From contig NZ_JADIVZ010000001.1 in the NCBI RefSeq assembly GCF_015319165.1, positions 620,001 through 684,000 of the forward strand: DNA of 64,000 nucleotides. Direction: 5' to 3'. Positions 1 to 10,011 of this stretch are shown here, piece after piece. A program made the position numbers and the translations under genes. The notes beneath the pieces are model-generated. The model worked only from the letters and a program-made list of their open reading frames with translations. It was not told where the DNA came from and did no database searches. Positions within the stretch are counted from its first letter, which is position 1, and every line of letters begins with the position of its first letter. This stretch comes from Nocardioides acrostichi. Its GTDB lineage: Bacteria; Actinomycetota; Actinomycetes; Propionibacteriales; Nocardioidaceae.

Positions 1-44
1 TTGAGTCTGAGGGGCCAGGGAGCGGCTCCACGAGGGAGAACACC

Positions 45-863
45 ATGGTGCTGGGGACGGGTCGAGCGCTGGCGGTCTCGGCGGCACGCCGCGTGCTCGG
101 AACCCGGTCGAGCGATGACCGGGTCGAGCAGGCGGCGAAGAAGGCCCCGGCCAAGAAGGTGACCAAGAAGGCCCCCGCCAAGAAGGCCCCCGCCAAGAAG
201 ACGGCCGCGAAGAAGGCCCCGGCCAAGAAGACGGCCGCGAAGAAGGCCCCGGCCAAGAAGGCGGCCGCGAAGAAGGCCCCGGCCAAGAAAACGGCCGCGA
301 AGAAGACCCCGGCCACGAAGGCGGCCGCGACGAAGGCTGCCGCGACGAAGCAACCTGAGCCCATCACGCAGCACACCAGTGCGGCGTCCCCCCACGAGGC
401 GACAGCCTCCGCACAGAGAGTCCCCCAGGCCGTGAAGAAGGCGACAGCGCCGTCCACCCCCGCCCCCGTCGAGGATCTCGTCGTCAAGGAAGGTGAGGAC
501 GCGTGGACCCCCGCCGAGCTCGACGAGGTGCTCGACGAGCTCAACGAGCAGCGTTCCCACAGCGTAGCCATCTTGGCCGAGCACGAGAACGAGCTCTCCG
601 GGCTGATGCGGGACTCGGGTGACGGCGCCGGTCAGGACCAGGCCGACCTGGGGGCCAGCAGCTTCGAGCGCGACCACGAGATGAGCGTGCTCAACAACGA
701 GCGCGACAAGCTCGCGCAGATCGACCGAGCTCTCGCGCGCATCGCCGACGGCACCTACGGTCAGTGCGAGAACTGCGGTCAGCCGATCGGCAAGCTGCGG
801 CTGATGGCCTTCCCACGTGCCACACTGTGCATGACATGCAAGCAGCACGAGGAGAGGCGATAG
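45..863 (+). CDS. TraR/DksA-family zinc-finger protein with Lys/Ala-rich N-terminal repeat
   Basis: Predicted 272 aa. The C-terminal third is a DksA/TraR domain with a C4 zinc finger (C241, C244, C262, C265; CENC...CMTC). Family members bind RNA polymerase through its secondary channel and modulate initiation; that role is inferred from the family. Residues 31-105 are a low-complexity run of KAPAKK/KKTAAK-type repeats like histone H1 or mycobacterial HupB tails, suggesting nonspecific nucleic-acid binding. The ATG is preceded by GAGGGAG at a good distance. The gene heads a tight run with lspA and the RluD-type gene, and its 3' end overlaps lspA. The tail makes it much longer than E. coli DksA (about 150 aa). 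Confidence 0.88.
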   Translation: MVLGTGRALAVSAARRVLGTRSSDDRVEQAAKKAPAKKVTKKAPAKKAPAKKTAAKKAPAKKTAAKKAPAKKAAAKKAPAKKTAAKKTPATKAAATKAAATKQPEPITQHTSAASPHEATASAQRVPQAVKKATAPSTPAPVEDLVVKEGEDAWTPAELDEVLDELNEQRSHSVAILAEHENELSGLMRDSGDGAGQDQADLGASSFERDHEMSVLNNERDKLAQIDRALARIADGTYGQCENCGQPIGKLRLMAFPRATLCMTCKQHEERR

Positions 864-1402
864 CCGCCCACCACGAACCCACCCAGCCCCGGCCGGCGCG
901 CACCGGCCTCCTGCTGGCCCTCGTGGCCGTCGTGGGTTACGCGATCGACCAGGGCACCAAGCAAGGGGCCTTGGAGCGGTTGGCCGATGGCGACGTCCCG
1001 CTGGTCGGCGACATCTTGGTGCTCCACCTCACGACCAACCCGGGTGCGGCGTTCAGCACCGGCACGGGTCATACCTGGATCTTCACGGTGCTGGCCGCGG
1101 TCGCGGCCGTCGTGGTGGTGGGCTTGGCGCTGCGTGTGCGCAGCCGGTGGTGGGCCGTGGCCCTGGGCTTCTTGCTGGCCGGGGTGGCGGGCAACCTCAC
1201 CGATCGGCTGGTCCGGGAGCCCGCCTTCGGGCGCGGTCATGTCATCGACTTCCTCATGCTGCCGAACTGGCCCGTCTTCAACGTCGCCGACGTGTGCATC
1301 AACGTCGCGGCCGGCATGATCCTCGTGGCCGCGTTCCGGGGTCTGCGGATGGACGGCTCGCGGGTCCGCGACGACGTCGAGCACCCGGGCGAGCAGGCAT
1401 GA
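836..1402 (+). CDS. lspA: Lipoprotein signal peptidase (signal peptidase II)
   Basis: About 188 aa, four predicted membrane helices. Cleaves the signal peptide of diacylglyceryl-modified prolipoproteins in the cytoplasmic membrane. Family motifs are present: NPGAAFS near residue 68, GNLTDR with D123, and FNVAD with D152; the two aspartates are the catalytic pair of this aspartyl protease. The start is uncertain. ATG at 836 lies inside the upstream gene and has no clear ribosome site; the strong AGGAGAGG at 849-856 instead precedes an in-frame ATA at 860, which would be a rare start. The stop overlaps the next gene by ATGA. It acts downstream of Lgt, also encoded in this window. Confidence 0.92.
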   Translation: MQAARGEAIAAHHEPTQPRPARTGLLLALVAVVGYAIDQGTKQGALERLADGDVPLVGDILVLHLTTNPGAAFSTGTGHTWIFTVLAAVAAVVVVGLALRVRSRWWAVALGFLLAGVAGNLTDRLVREPAFGRGHVIDFLMLPNWPVFNVADVCINVAAGMILVAAFRGLRMDGSRVRDDVEHPGEQA

Positions 1403-2334
1403 CCGTCTCCGAAGAGCGCAGCCTCTTCGTACCCGATGGGCTGGCCGGCGAGCGCGTCGACGCCGCGATGGCCCGCATGTTCGGCCTCTCTCGCACGCGG
1501 GCGGCAGACCTGATCGCCCAGGGGCTCGTGTCGGTCGACGGCGGCAGCGTCGGCAAGTCCGACCGGGTGCTGCCAGGCGTGCTCGTCGAGGTCTCGATTC
1601 CACGCGAGGTCGACGCCCTCGCGGTGGTTCCCGAGGTCGTCGAGGGCATCAAGGTCATCCACGACGACGAGTCGATCGTGGTGATCGACAAGCCCGTCGG
1701 CGTCGCCGTGCACCCCTCGCCGGGCTGGTCCGGGCCGACGGTCGTCGGGCACCTGGCCGGCGCGGGGTTCCGCATCGCCACCAGCGGCGCGCCGGAGCGC
1801 CAGGGCATCGTGCAGCGTCTCGACGTCGGCACCTCGGGCGTCATGGTGATCGCCAAGTCCGAGCGCGCCTACTCGGTGCTCAAGGACGCCTTCCGGCACC
1901 GCACGGTCGAGAAGACCTACCACGCCCTCGTGCAGGGCCACCCCGACCCGCTCGAGGGCACGGTCGACGCGCCGATCGGTCGGCACCCGAAGGCCGACTA
2001 CAAGTTCGCCGTGATGGCCGACGGTCGGGCCTCGGTCACCCACTACGAGACGCTGGAGGCCCACCGCTTCGCCAGTCTGCTCGAGATCCACCTCGAAACC
2101 GGGCGCACGCATCAGATCCGGGTGCACATGAGCGCGCTCAAGCACCCCTGCGTCGGCGACCTCACCTACGGCGCCGACCCGGCGCTCGCCCGGCGGGTCG
2201 GCCTCGAGCGGCAGTGGCTGCACGCGGTGCAACTGGGCTTCGAGCACCCCGCCAGCGGGGAGCAGGTCAGCTACGAGTCGACCTATCCCGACGACCTGGC
2301 CGAGGCGCTCGAGACCATCCGTGACGCCGTCTGA
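1399..2334 (+). CDS. rluD: RluA/RluD-family 23S rRNA pseudouridine synthase
   Basis: 311 aa. An N-terminal S4 RNA-binding domain (about 14-65) is followed by a pseudouridine synthase domain carrying RLDVGTSG with the catalytic Asp142. Such enzymes isomerise uridines in 23S rRNA; RluD makes the helix-69 pseudouridines. The exact target here is inferred from the domain order. The ATG overlaps the lspA stop (ATGA), so the two are translationally coupled. An in-frame open stretch continues upstream through lspA, but it lacks family similarity before this ATG. Confidence 0.9.
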   Translation: MTVSEERSLFVPDGLAGERVDAAMARMFGLSRTRAADLIAQGLVSVDGGSVGKSDRVLPGVLVEVSIPREVDALAVVPEVVEGIKVIHDDESIVVIDKPVGVAVHPSPGWSGPTVVGHLAGAGFRIATSGAPERQGIVQRLDVGTSGVMVIAKSERAYSVLKDAFRHRTVEKTYHALVQGHPDPLEGTVDAPIGRHPKADYKFAVMADGRASVTHYETLEAHRFASLLEIHLETGRTHQIRVHMSALKHPCVGDLTYGADPALARRVGLERQWLHAVQLGFEHPASGEQVSYESTYPDDLAEALETIRDAV

Positions 2335-2839
2335 GATCCGGGCAGCGAAGAATCTCGATCCGGAGGCCGGGCTACTGCTCGCGCCAGCGACGGCCGAGGA
2401 TCTGCCCGCGGTCGCCGAGCTGTTCCTGCGGGCCCGTGCCGCCGCCTCGCAGATGCCGCCGCTGGTGCACTCCGAAGAGGACGTGCGCGCTCACGTGTGC
2501 GGCTGGGATCTCGACGTCTCCGGACGCGAACTCTGGCTCGCGCGTGACGCCGACGGCGCACTGCGGGGCTTCGTGCGAGTCGAGGGCGATTGGCTCGACG
2601 ACCTCTACGTCGACCCCGCCCGCCAGCGCCACGGGGTCGGCTCGGCGCTCCTGACGCTGGTCATGGGGCTGCGCCCACGGGGGTTCGGCCTCTGGGTCTT
2701 CGAGTCCAACGCCGTGGCGCGTGCCTTCTACGCGTGGCACGGCCTGCTCGAACGCGAGACCACCGACGGCTCCGACAACGAGGAGGGGGCTCCAGACGTC
2801 CGGATGGAGTGGTGCCCCGGCGGCCTCCCGACGCACTGA
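2321..2839 (+). CDS. GNAT-family N-acetyltransferase
   Basis: 172 aa, GTG start overlapping the end of the rluD gene by 14 bases. GNAT fold: the core strand LDDLYVDP is followed by the acetyl-CoA pyrophosphate loop [11 protein letters not shown], then the usual [16 protein letters not shown] segment. The substrate cannot be read from the sequence. The overlap suggests cotranscription with lspA-rluD. No ribosome site is evident, consistent with coupling to the upstream stop. Confidence 0.85.
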   Translation: MTPSEIRAAKNLDPEAGLLLAPATAEDLPAVAELFLRARAAASQMPPLVHSEEDVRAHVCGWDLDVSGRELWLARDADGALRGFVRVEGDWLDDLYVDPARQRHGVGSALLTLVMGLRPRGFGLWVFESNAVARAFYAWHGLLERETTDGSDNEEGAPDVRMEWCPGGLPTH

Positions 2840-2982
2840 GTTGTCGGTGCGCCATGGCAGGCTCGACCTCATCGGTCGCGTAGTCTTACTCGCCTTCCCC
2901 ATGATCGCCGGGAGGGCCCATTCGGCCCACCCGTCCGATGCCTCCTCGTCCGTCTCGAACCCGAAGGGATGCGTCCGCGCTC

Positions 2983-5900
2983 ATGGCCTCGCAGGACTCG
3001 TTCGCGCACCTGCACGTACACACCGAGTACTCCATGCTCGACGGAGCCTCGCTCCTCGACGGGCTCTTCACCCGGGTGCGCGATCTCGGCATGTCCTCGA
3101 TCGCGATGACCGACCACGGCAACCTGCACGGCGCCTACGACTTCTACTCCAAGGCCCACAAGCACGGCGTCAAGCCGATCATCGGCATCGAGGCCTACCT
3201 GACGCCCGGCACCCACCGCAGCGAGAAGCGCCGCGTGCGATGGGGCAAGGGCGACGTGGCCGAGGAGGGCGGCAAGGACGTCGCCGGCGGCGGTGCCTAC
3301 ACCCACATGACCATGTGGGCCGAGAGCACCGCCGGCATGCACAACCTCTTCCGGCTCGCCAGCATGGCCAGCCTCGAGGGCTACTACTACAAGCCGCGCA
3401 TGGACCGCGAGCTGCTCTCCCAGTACGCCGACGGCATCATCGCCAGCACGGGCTGCCTCTCCGGTGAGATCCAGACCCGGCTGCGCCTGGGCCAGTACGA
3501 CGAGGCGCTGCGCGCGGCGGGGGAGTTCCAAGACATCTTCGGCAAGGAGAACTTCTTCCTCGAGCTGATGGACCACGGCATCCCGGCCGAGCGCGAGACC
3601 CGCGCCGATCTCGCCCGCATCGGCAAGGCTCTGGGCCTGCCGGTGGTGGTCACCAACGACACGCACTACAACGGGCCGGAGGACGCCGCCGCGCAGGACG
3701 CCCTCATCTGCGTCGCCTCCGGCAAGCGGCTCGCCGACACCAACCGTCTCAAGTTCGACGGCGGCGGCTACTACATCAAGTCCGCGGCCGAGATGCGCGA
3801 GCTGTGGTCGGATGAGCAGGAGGCCTGCGACAACACCCTGGCCATCGCCGAGCGGTGCACGGTCGACTTCACCGAGTCCACCGGTGGCTACATGGCGCGC
3901 GCCGACATCCCGGCCGGCGAGACCGAGGAGAGCTGGTTCCGCAAGGAGGTCTGGCGAGGTATCGAGCACCGCTACCCCGGCGACCGACTGACCCAGCAGG
4001 TCAAGGACCGCGTCGAGATGGAGCTCGGGATCATCTCCCACAAGGGGTACTGCGGGTACTACCTGGTGGTCGCCGACTTCATCCAGTGGTCCAAGGACAA
4101 CGGCATCCGCGTCGGTCCCGGTCGCGGCTCCGGTGCCGGCTCGATCGCGGCCTATGCGCTGCGCATCACCGACCTCTGCCCGCTCGAGCACGGCCTCTTC
4201 TTCGAGCGGTTCCTCAACCCAGAGCGGCCGTCGATGCCGGACTTCGACATCGACTTCGACGACGCCCGCCGTGGCGAGGTCATCAGCTACGTCACGAGCA
4301 AGTACGGCTCCGACCGCGTCGCCCAGATCGCGACGTTCGGCCGGCTGAAGTCCAAGGCCGCCATCAAGGACGCCGCCCGCGTGCTCGACCACGGCTTCGC
4401 GATCTCCGATCGCATCACCAAAGCCCTGCCGCCCGACGTCATGGGCAAGGGCGTGCCGCTGAAGGAGATCTTCAACCCCGAGCACAAGCGCTACGCCGAG
4501 GGTGGCGAGTTCCGGGCGCTGCACGAGCAGGACGCCGACGTCCGCACCATCTACGAGACCGCGCTCGGTCTCGAGGGGCAGATCCGCAACTGGGGCGTGC
4601 ACGCCGCGGGCGTCATCATGTCGAGCGAGCCGATCATCGACGTCGTCCCGATCATGGCGCGGCCGCAGGACGGCGCCGTCATCACCCAGTTCGACTACCC
4701 GATGTGCGAGTCGCTGGGCCTGGTCAAGATGGACTTCCTGGGCCTTTCCAACCTGCGCATCCTCGAAGACGCCCTGAGCAACATCGAGGCCAACCGCGAC
4801 GAGAAGGTCGTGCTCGAGGAGCTGCCCTTCGACGACCGGGCGACCTACGAGCTGATGGGCCGTGGCGACACGCTCGGCGTGTTCCAGCTCGACGGTGGCG
4901 GCATGCGCGCGCTCCTGCGGTTGATGCAGCCTGACGTGTTCGCCGACATCACCGCGGTCTCGGCGCTCTACCGTCCCGGGCCGATGGGCGCCGACTCGCA
5001 CACCAACTACGCGCTGCGCAAGAACGGCCGCCAGGCCATCGACTACATCCATCCGGCGCTGACCGAAGCCCTCGAGCCCGTGCTGGGGGAGACCTACGGC
5101 CTGATCGTGTACCAGGAGCAGGTGATGGCGATCGCTCAGGTGCTCGCGGGCTTCTCCCTGGGTGCCGCCGACAACATGCGCCGCGCGATGGGCAAGAAGA
5201 AGAAGGAGGAGCTCGACAAGCAGTACGCCGGCTTCGAGTCCGGCATGCTCGAACGGGGGTTCCCCAAGGACGCGATCGAGACGCTCTGGAAGATCCTGGT
5301 GCCCTTCGCCGACTACGCCTTCAACAAGTCGCACTCGGCCGCCTACGGCGTCATCACCTACTGGACCGCCTATCTCAAGGCGAACTACCCGGCCGAGTAC
5401 ATGGCGGCCTTGTTGACCTCGGTGAAGGACGACAAGGACAAGATGGCCATCTACCTCAACGAGTGCCGCCGCATGAAGATCCAGGTGCTCCCGCCCGACG
5501 TCAACGAATCGGCCGCCACCTTCACCCCTGTCGGCCGCGACATCCGCTTCGGCCTCACCGCGATCCGCAACGTCGGCGGCAACGTGGTCGACGCGATCGT
5601 CCGGGCCCGCGAGGAGCAGTCCCGCTACGCGGACTTCAACGACTTCCTCGCCAAGGTGCCGGCGCAGGCGTGCAACAAGCGGGTCATCGAGTCCCTCATC
5701 AAGGCCGGCGCCTTCGACGACATGAAGCACCGGCGCAAGGCGCTCGTGGCGGTGCACGAGCGGGCCGTCGACCAGTACGTCGACATCAAGCGCAACGAGG
5801 CCATCGGCCAGGACTCCCTCTTCGGTGGTCTCGACGACGAGGACTCCGGCTCCTTCGGCACCACCGTCGACATCCCCGACATCGACGAGTGGGACAAGAT

Positions 5901-6528
5901 GACGTTGCTGGGCCATGAGCGCGACATGCTCGGCCTCTATGTCTCCGACCACCCCCTGCTGGGTCTGGAGCACGTGCTCTCCCAAGGCACCGACTGCACC
6001 ATCGGCCAGCTGCTGCTCGACGAGTCCCGCCCCGACAACGCGACCGTCACGGTGTCGGGTCTGGTCACCAGCGTGCAGCGCAAGATCACCAAGCGCGGTG
6101 ACCCGTGGGCCATGGTCAGCCTGGAGGATCTCGAGGGCGCCATCGAGGTGTTGCTCTTCCCGAGCGCCTACCAGCTCGCCAGCCCGCTGCTCGTCGAAGA
6201 CGCCATCCTCACGGTCAAGGGGCGGCTCTCGCGGCAGAAGGACACCCCCGAGCTGCACGGCCAGGAGATCAGTGCTCCCGACATCACCGACGGGCCCAGC
6301 GGACCGGTCGTGATCTCCATGCCGTCGACCCGGTGCACCGGCCCCGTCGTCGAGCAGCTGCGCGACGTGCTCGGCACCCATCCGGGAATGACCGAAGTAC
6401 GGTTGCGCCTGATGACACGCGAGAACACCAAGGTCATGCGGCTCGATGACCGGCTGCGGGTCACCCCGACGCCGGCTCTCTTCGCCGATCTCAAGCAGTT
6501 GCTGGGGCCCGGGTGCCTGACGAACTGA
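2983..6528 (+). CDS. dnaE: DNA polymerase III alpha subunit
   Basis: 1181 aa from ATG 2983, the normal size for actinobacterial DnaE1. Replicative polymerase. It opens with a PHP domain (HLHVHTEYSMLDG at about residue 9). The C-family polymerase core has the catalytic-Asp motif PDFDIDFDD at residues 419-427, followed by the fingers, a helix-hairpin-helix and a C-terminal OB fold (TVSGLVTSVQRKITKRGDPW). An upstream in-frame ATG at 2938 would add 15 residues outside the family alignment, so 2983 is preferred. No beta or tau subunit gene is nearby. Confidence 0.96.
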   Translation: MASQDSFAHLHVHTEYSMLDGASLLDGLFTRVRDLGMSSIAMTDHGNLHGAYDFYSKAHKHGVKPIIGIEAYLTPGTHRSEKRRVRWGKGDVAEEGGKDVAGGGAYTHMTMWAESTAGMHNLFRLASMASLEGYYYKPRMDRELLSQYADGIIASTGCLSGEIQTRLRLGQYDEALRAAGEFQDIFGKENFFLELMDHGIPAERETRADLARIGKALGLPVVVTNDTHYNGPEDAAAQDALICVASGKRLADTNRLKFDGGGYYIKSAAEMRELWSDEQEACDNTLAIAERCTVDFTESTGGYMARADIPAGETEESWFRKEVWRGIEHRYPGDRLTQQVKDRVEMELGIISHKGYCGYYLVVADFIQWSKDNGIRVGPGRGSGAGSIAAYALRITDLCPLEHGLFFERFLNPERPSMPDFDIDFDDARRGEVISYVTSKYGSDRVAQIATFGRLKSKAAIKDAARVLDHGFAISDRITKALPPDVMGKGVPLKEIFNPEHKRYAEGGEFRALHEQDADVRTIYETALGLEGQIRNWGVHAAGVIMSSEPIIDVVPIMARPQDGAVITQFDYPMCESLGLVKMDFLGLSNLRILEDALSNIEANRDEKVVLEELPFDDRATYELMGRGDTLGVFQLDGGGMRALLRLMQPDVFADITAVSALYRPGPMGADSHTNYALRKNGRQAIDYIHPALTEALEPVLGETYGLIVYQEQVMAIAQVLAGFSLGAADNMRRAMGKKKKEELDKQYAGFESGMLERGFPKDAIETLWKILVPFADYAFNKSHSAAYGVITYWTAYLKANYPAEYMAALLTSVKDDKDKMAIYLNECRRMKIQVLPPDVNESAATFTPVGRDIRFGLTAIRNVGGNVVDAIVRAREEQSRYADFNDFLAKVPAQACNKRVIESLIKAGAFDDMKHRRKALVAVHERAVDQYVDIKRNEAIGQDSLFGGLDDEDSGSFGTTVDIPDIDEWDKMTLLGHERDMLGLYVSDHPLLGLEHVLSQGTDCTIGQLLLDESRPDNATVTVSGLVTSVQRKITKRGDPWAMVSLEDLEGAIEVLLFPSAYQLASPLLVEDAILTVKGRLSRQKDTPELHGQEISAPDITDGPSGPVVISMPSTRCTGPVVEQLRDVLGTHPGMTEVRLRLMTRENTKVMRLDDRLRVTPTPALFADLKQLLGPGCLTN

Positions 6529-7136
6529 CTTCCGGCCGGCGCCGTGGGTCGCTGGGCCGCTCCCTGCTCTGGGGGTTGTTGCTGCTGGTGCTGGCGCTTG
6601 CAGCGGGTGCTGCCTTGGGTGTCGGTTGGGAGCACTGGTGGAGCCCGACGTCGGGCACGGTGGTGCAGCACCACTGGTACGTCGTCGACAAGGATCTCAA
6701 CTACGACCTCGACGGCCTGCGCAACCAGTTCCGCGGCACGGCGCGATTCGTCGAGATCGGTCTCGCGACCGGCGCGGTGCTGGGCCTTCTCGCCGCCTTC
6801 TCGCCGGCCCGTGACGCACTGGTCACGCTGTTCTTCCTCGTGCTCGGCTCGGCCGGCGCCAGCGTGCTGATGTGGCAGGTCGGCACCAGGCTCGGCCCAC
6901 CCGACCCGCAGATCGCGGCAAGCACCGCCAAGGACGGAACCGTGCTCGCCGGCAATCTGGCGCTCGGTTCACCCGTAGCGCTGGTGGTGTTGCCGGTCGC
7001 GGCCCTGCTGGTCTACGCCACGGTCACGATTCTCACGCTGGGGCGTGTGGAGACCAGCGGGGTGGGTACTCTCCCTGCGCCGTCACCGACCCACGGCCCG
7101 CCGGGCCACCACCTCAGGGAGACCACTCCGTCATGA
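6513..7136 (+). CDS. Predicted four-helix membrane protein, function unknown
   Basis: 207 aa, GTG start inside the last codons of dnaE. Likely membrane helices at about residues 17-38, 78-96, 101-123 and 150-175. Between the first two lies a hydrophilic, probably external segment (WSPTSGTVVQHHWYVVD). I do not recognise a family with certainty; such DUF-type membrane proteins are common in Actinobacteria. The last bases overlap the next gene by ATGA, so the two are probably made together. Confidence 0.7.
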   Translation: MPDELTSGRRRGSLGRSLLWGLLLLVLALAAGAALGVGWEHWWSPTSGTVVQHHWYVVDKDLNYDLDGLRNQFRGTARFVEIGLATGAVLGLLAAFSPARDALVTLFFLVLGSAGASVLMWQVGTRLGPPDPQIAASTAKDGTVLAGNLALGSPVALVVLPVAALLVYATVTILTLGRVETSGVGTLPAPSPTHGPPGHHLRETTPS

Positions 7137-8773
7137 CCGACGCCGAGCACCCCGACCAGCCCCCAGCGGGCGACTCCACTCCCGAGTACCTGGAGTCCGG
7201 CGGCGGTGCGCCTGCCGCAGCCGAACCCGAGCCGCGCCCGCGCCGCAAGCGTGGGCTCCTGCTGGCCGGCGGCGGCGCCCTCGCCCTGGCGTTGGCCGGC
7301 GGGGCCACGGCGGCGGCGCTGTGGTACACCTCCGACGGCAGCCAGGCCGCCGAGGCGTTCCCGAGCACGTCGGTGGCCTACATCGGCGTGACGCTCGACC
7401 CCAGCGGACAGCAGAAGCTCGAGGCCCTCGAGACCCTCAAGAAGTTCCCGGCCATCTCGGACAAGCTCGGTCTCGACGGCTCGGTGTCCGACATCGACGT
7501 CAAGGAGAAGATCGCCGACGCGATCCTCGACTCCGCCCCCGAGGGCTGCGACCTCACCTACGCCGACGACATCGAGCCGTGGCTGGGTGACCGGTTCGGC
7601 GTCGCGGTCGTTCCGGTCGACGACAAGCCGCAGCCGGTCGGTGCCATCGAGATCACCGACGCCGACAAGGCCGAGGCCGGCGTGAAGGCACTCACCGAGT
7701 GCGGCGGCGACGCGTCCGGCGACGCCGGTGCGACGAAGGTCGAGGGCGACTGGCTGCTCGTCGGCGAGAGCTCCGACATCCTCGACTCGGTCGCCTCGCA
7801 GGTCGACGACGGCACCCTGGCCGACGACTCCGACTTCGCGAGCATCACCGGTGAAGCCGGCGACCAGGGCATCGTGACCGGCTACGCGGCCCCCGCCGCG
7901 GGTCGATACCTCACCGACCTGGTGCAGGGCGAGCTGGGCTCGAGCAGCCCGCTGGGCGGCGACGCGTCGTCCCAGCTCAGCGACCAGCTCGAGGACTTCG
8001 AGGGTGCGGCCCTCCAGGCGCGCTTCTCCGACGGCGGTCTCGAGGTCGAGGCGGCCGGCACCATCCCGCAGTCCGCGCTCTCGGGCCTCTCCGGCGCGGA
8101 GAAGATCGGCGACAAGGTCACCGCGCTACCCGACGACACCGCCCTGGTCTACGGCATCGGGTTCGGTGACGACTGGTTGACCACGATGCTCGACCAGCTC
8201 GGCACCATGACGGGCATGAGCGGCGACGAGCTCGACTCCCAGCTCCAGAGCAGTGCCGGCGTGAGCGTCGACCAGATCCAGAGCGCGATCGGCAACGGCA
8301 TCGTGCTGGCGGTCGGCCCCGACGTCGACACCGACGCCCTCACCTCCGGCGACCTCACGGCTCTGCCGATCGCCCTGGGCGTCGAAGGCGACCAGGACGA
8401 CGTGGAGCAGTTGCTCTACGACCTGCGCCCGGTCCTCGGCCCGTTCGCCACGCCGCTGACCTCCACCGACGAGGGCGACGGCCTGACGGTCATCGGCCCC
8501 GACGACACCTGGCGCAAGGCGGTCGCCGAGGGCGGCGACCTCGGCGGTAACGACACGTTCTCGGGCGTTGTCAACGACGCGGGCGACGCGAGCGGAGTGC
8601 TCTACCTGAACTTCGACGCCCTCACCCAAATGCTCCAGGGCAGCCCGCTGGGCGACATGTCGGAGAGCCAGCAGGTGTTCGACAACCTCGAGCCGCTCTC
8701 CGCGATCGGCATGAGCGCCACCCGCGACGGCGACACCTCGCACGTCATGGTGCGCGTCAGCACCGACGACTGA
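7133..8773 (+). CDS. DUF3352-type membrane-anchored extracytoplasmic protein
   Basis: 546 aa. A Pro/Glu-rich cytosolic head precedes one membrane helix (about residues 39-62, LLLAGGGALALALAGG). The large acidic ectodomain begins with EAFPSTSVAYIGVTLDPSGQQ, the opening typical of DUF3352 proteins. The start follows CAGGGAGACC with good spacing and overlaps the previous stop. Function is unknown. An open frame continues upstream of 7133, but it lies antiphase to the preceding membrane gene and is not supported. Confidence 0.8.
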   Translation: MTDAEHPDQPPAGDSTPEYLESGGGAPAAAEPEPRPRRKRGLLLAGGGALALALAGGATAAALWYTSDGSQAAEAFPSTSVAYIGVTLDPSGQQKLEALETLKKFPAISDKLGLDGSVSDIDVKEKIADAILDSAPEGCDLTYADDIEPWLGDRFGVAVVPVDDKPQPVGAIEITDADKAEAGVKALTECGGDASGDAGATKVEGDWLLVGESSDILDSVASQVDDGTLADDSDFASITGEAGDQGIVTGYAAPAAGRYLTDLVQGELGSSSPLGGDASSQLSDQLEDFEGAALQARFSDGGLEVEAAGTIPQSALSGLSGAEKIGDKVTALPDDTALVYGIGFGDDWLTTMLDQLGTMTGMSGDELDSQLQSSAGVSVDQIQSAIGNGIVLAVGPDVDTDALTSGDLTALPIALGVEGDQDDVEQLLYDLRPVLGPFATPLTSTDEGDGLTVIGPDDTWRKAVAEGGDLGGNDTFSGVVNDAGDASGVLYLNFDALTQMLQGSPLGDMSESQQVFDNLEPLSAIGMSATRDGDTSHVMVRVSTDD

Positions 8774-8797
8774 CTCGGGGAGTCGCAGGGGCAGGGT

Positions 8798-9286
8798 TCA
8801 GGTACGGCTGATCGGGGCGAGCACCGCCTCGGTCAGCCGCGCCAGGTCGTGCGGCGAGAGCTCGACGTCGAGCCCGCGTCGTCCGCCCGAGACCAGCACG
8901 GTCTCGTGCTGCGCGGCGCTCTGGTCGATCGCCGTGCGGTGCGCGCGCTTCTGGCCCAGCGGCGAGATTCCGCCCACGACGTACCCGGTGGCACGCTCGG
9001 CGTCGGCGGGCTCGGCCATCTGCGCCTTGCTGCCGCCGAGGGCTCGGGCGAGCGCCTTGAGGTCGAGGTGGCCGGTCACGGGCACGATGCCCACGACGAG
9101 TTCTCCGTCGAGGCTGGCGAAGAGGGTCTTGAACACCCGGGCGGGGTCGACTCCCAGCGCCTGCGCCGCTTCGAGCCCGTAGGACTCCGCCCGCGGGTCG
9201 TGCTCGTAGGGGTGCACGACGTGCTCGACCGCGGCGGTGGTGAGCACGCGGAGCGCGGGAGTCCCCGCCGGCGCCTTCTTGGCCAC
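8798..9286 (-). CDS. ybaK: YbaK/EbsC-type aminoacyl-tRNA deacylase (Cys-tRNA(Pro) deacylase)
   Basis: 162 aa, GTG start with GGGAGG six bases upstream. YbaK domain: the conserved Lys in RVFKTLFA, the GELVVGIVPV strand, and the GYVVGGISPLGQK loop match the family that hydrolyses Cys mischarged on tRNA(Pro), keeping translation accurate. It lies 15 bases downstream of the LON-domain gene on the same strand, so the two probably share a transcript. Confidence 0.9.
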   Translation of the reverse strand: MAKKAPAGTPALRVLTTAAVEHVVHPYEHDPRAESYGLEAAQALGVDPARVFKTLFASLDGELVVGIVPVTGHLDLKALARALGGSKAQMAEPADAERATGYVVGGISPLGQKRAHRTAIDQSAAQHETVLVSGGRRGLDVELSPHDLARLTEAVLAPISRT

Positions 9287-9301
9287 GTCCGCCTCCCTGC
9301 C

Positions 9302-9967
9302 TCAGTTGGGGGACCAGCGGGTGCGGCCCACCTCGCTGGCCGGTAGCGACGGGATCACGTTCATCGCGCGCAGTTCGCCGCGCAGCAGGTCGATGCCGCG
9401 GCCGAGTCGCTCGGCGGTGTCCGTGCACTCCAGGAGCATCTGCCGGTCGGGCATCGGCAGTGGTGCGGCGGCGGCCAGCACCCAGGACAGCCAGTACGGG
9501 TCGCCGGGAGCCGAGCCGAGGTCGGTCGGCCGCAGCTGGGCCAGCGCGGCCGCGTAGGCGACGAGGGTCGCCCGCGCCCGCTCGACGAGTTCAGGCGAGG
9601 CGTCGACGTCGTCGTCGCTCACGAGGTCGACGTGCCCGACGGGATAGGCATCACGTGGGTCGAGATGCTCGAGGTTGATGCGGTCGTGTGCCACCGCCTC
9701 GATGGAGAACGTGCCGTCGTCGTGGCGCTCGCACTCGGTGAGCTGGAGCCTGACCCCGCACCGGTACAGCGACTGCGCTCCGTGGTCTCCGACCTCGTAG
9801 CCCTCGCGGATGCCCACCGACCCGAACAGTCGGTCGGCGGGATCCTCGATGCGCAGCAGATGGTGCACCAGTGCGCGGTACCTGTCCTCGAAGACCCGCA
9901 GCGGCACGGTCATGCCCGGGAACAGCACGCTGTTCAGCGGGAACATCGGCAGGGTCAGTTCGGCCAC
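9302..9967 (-). CDS. Stand-alone LON substrate-binding (N-terminal) domain protein
   Basis: 221 aa from GTG 9967. It begins LTLPMFPLNSVLFPGMTVPLRVFEDRYR, the classic start of the Lon N-terminal domain, followed by a helical part. There is no AAA+ or protease domain, so it is not the Lon protease; stand-alone versions are widespread and their role is unclear. The 5' region faces hisD and contains the 22-bp repeat array. An open frame runs through the repeats, but that part is repeat translation and is excluded. Confidence 0.85.
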   Translation of the reverse strand: MAELTLPMFPLNSVLFPGMTVPLRVFEDRYRALVHHLLRIEDPADRLFGSVGIREGYEVGDHGAQSLYRCGVRLQLTECERHDDGTFSIEAVAHDRINLEHLDPRDAYPVGHVDLVSDDDVDASPELVERARATLVAYAAALAQLRPTDLGSAPGDPYWLSWVLAAAAPLPMPDRQMLLECTDTAERLGRGIDLLRGELRAMNVIPSLPASEVGRTRWSPN

Positions 9968-10011
9968 GCGGCCAACGTAGCCCCCTCGGCTCCCTCCGCC
10001 CCCACTCCTGC

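Noticed and set aside
2869..6381. A 1170-codon open frame antisense to dnaE
   Set aside because: Caused by the strong GC third-position bias of dnaE; composition is His/Val/Asp/Arg-rich with no recognisable motif.
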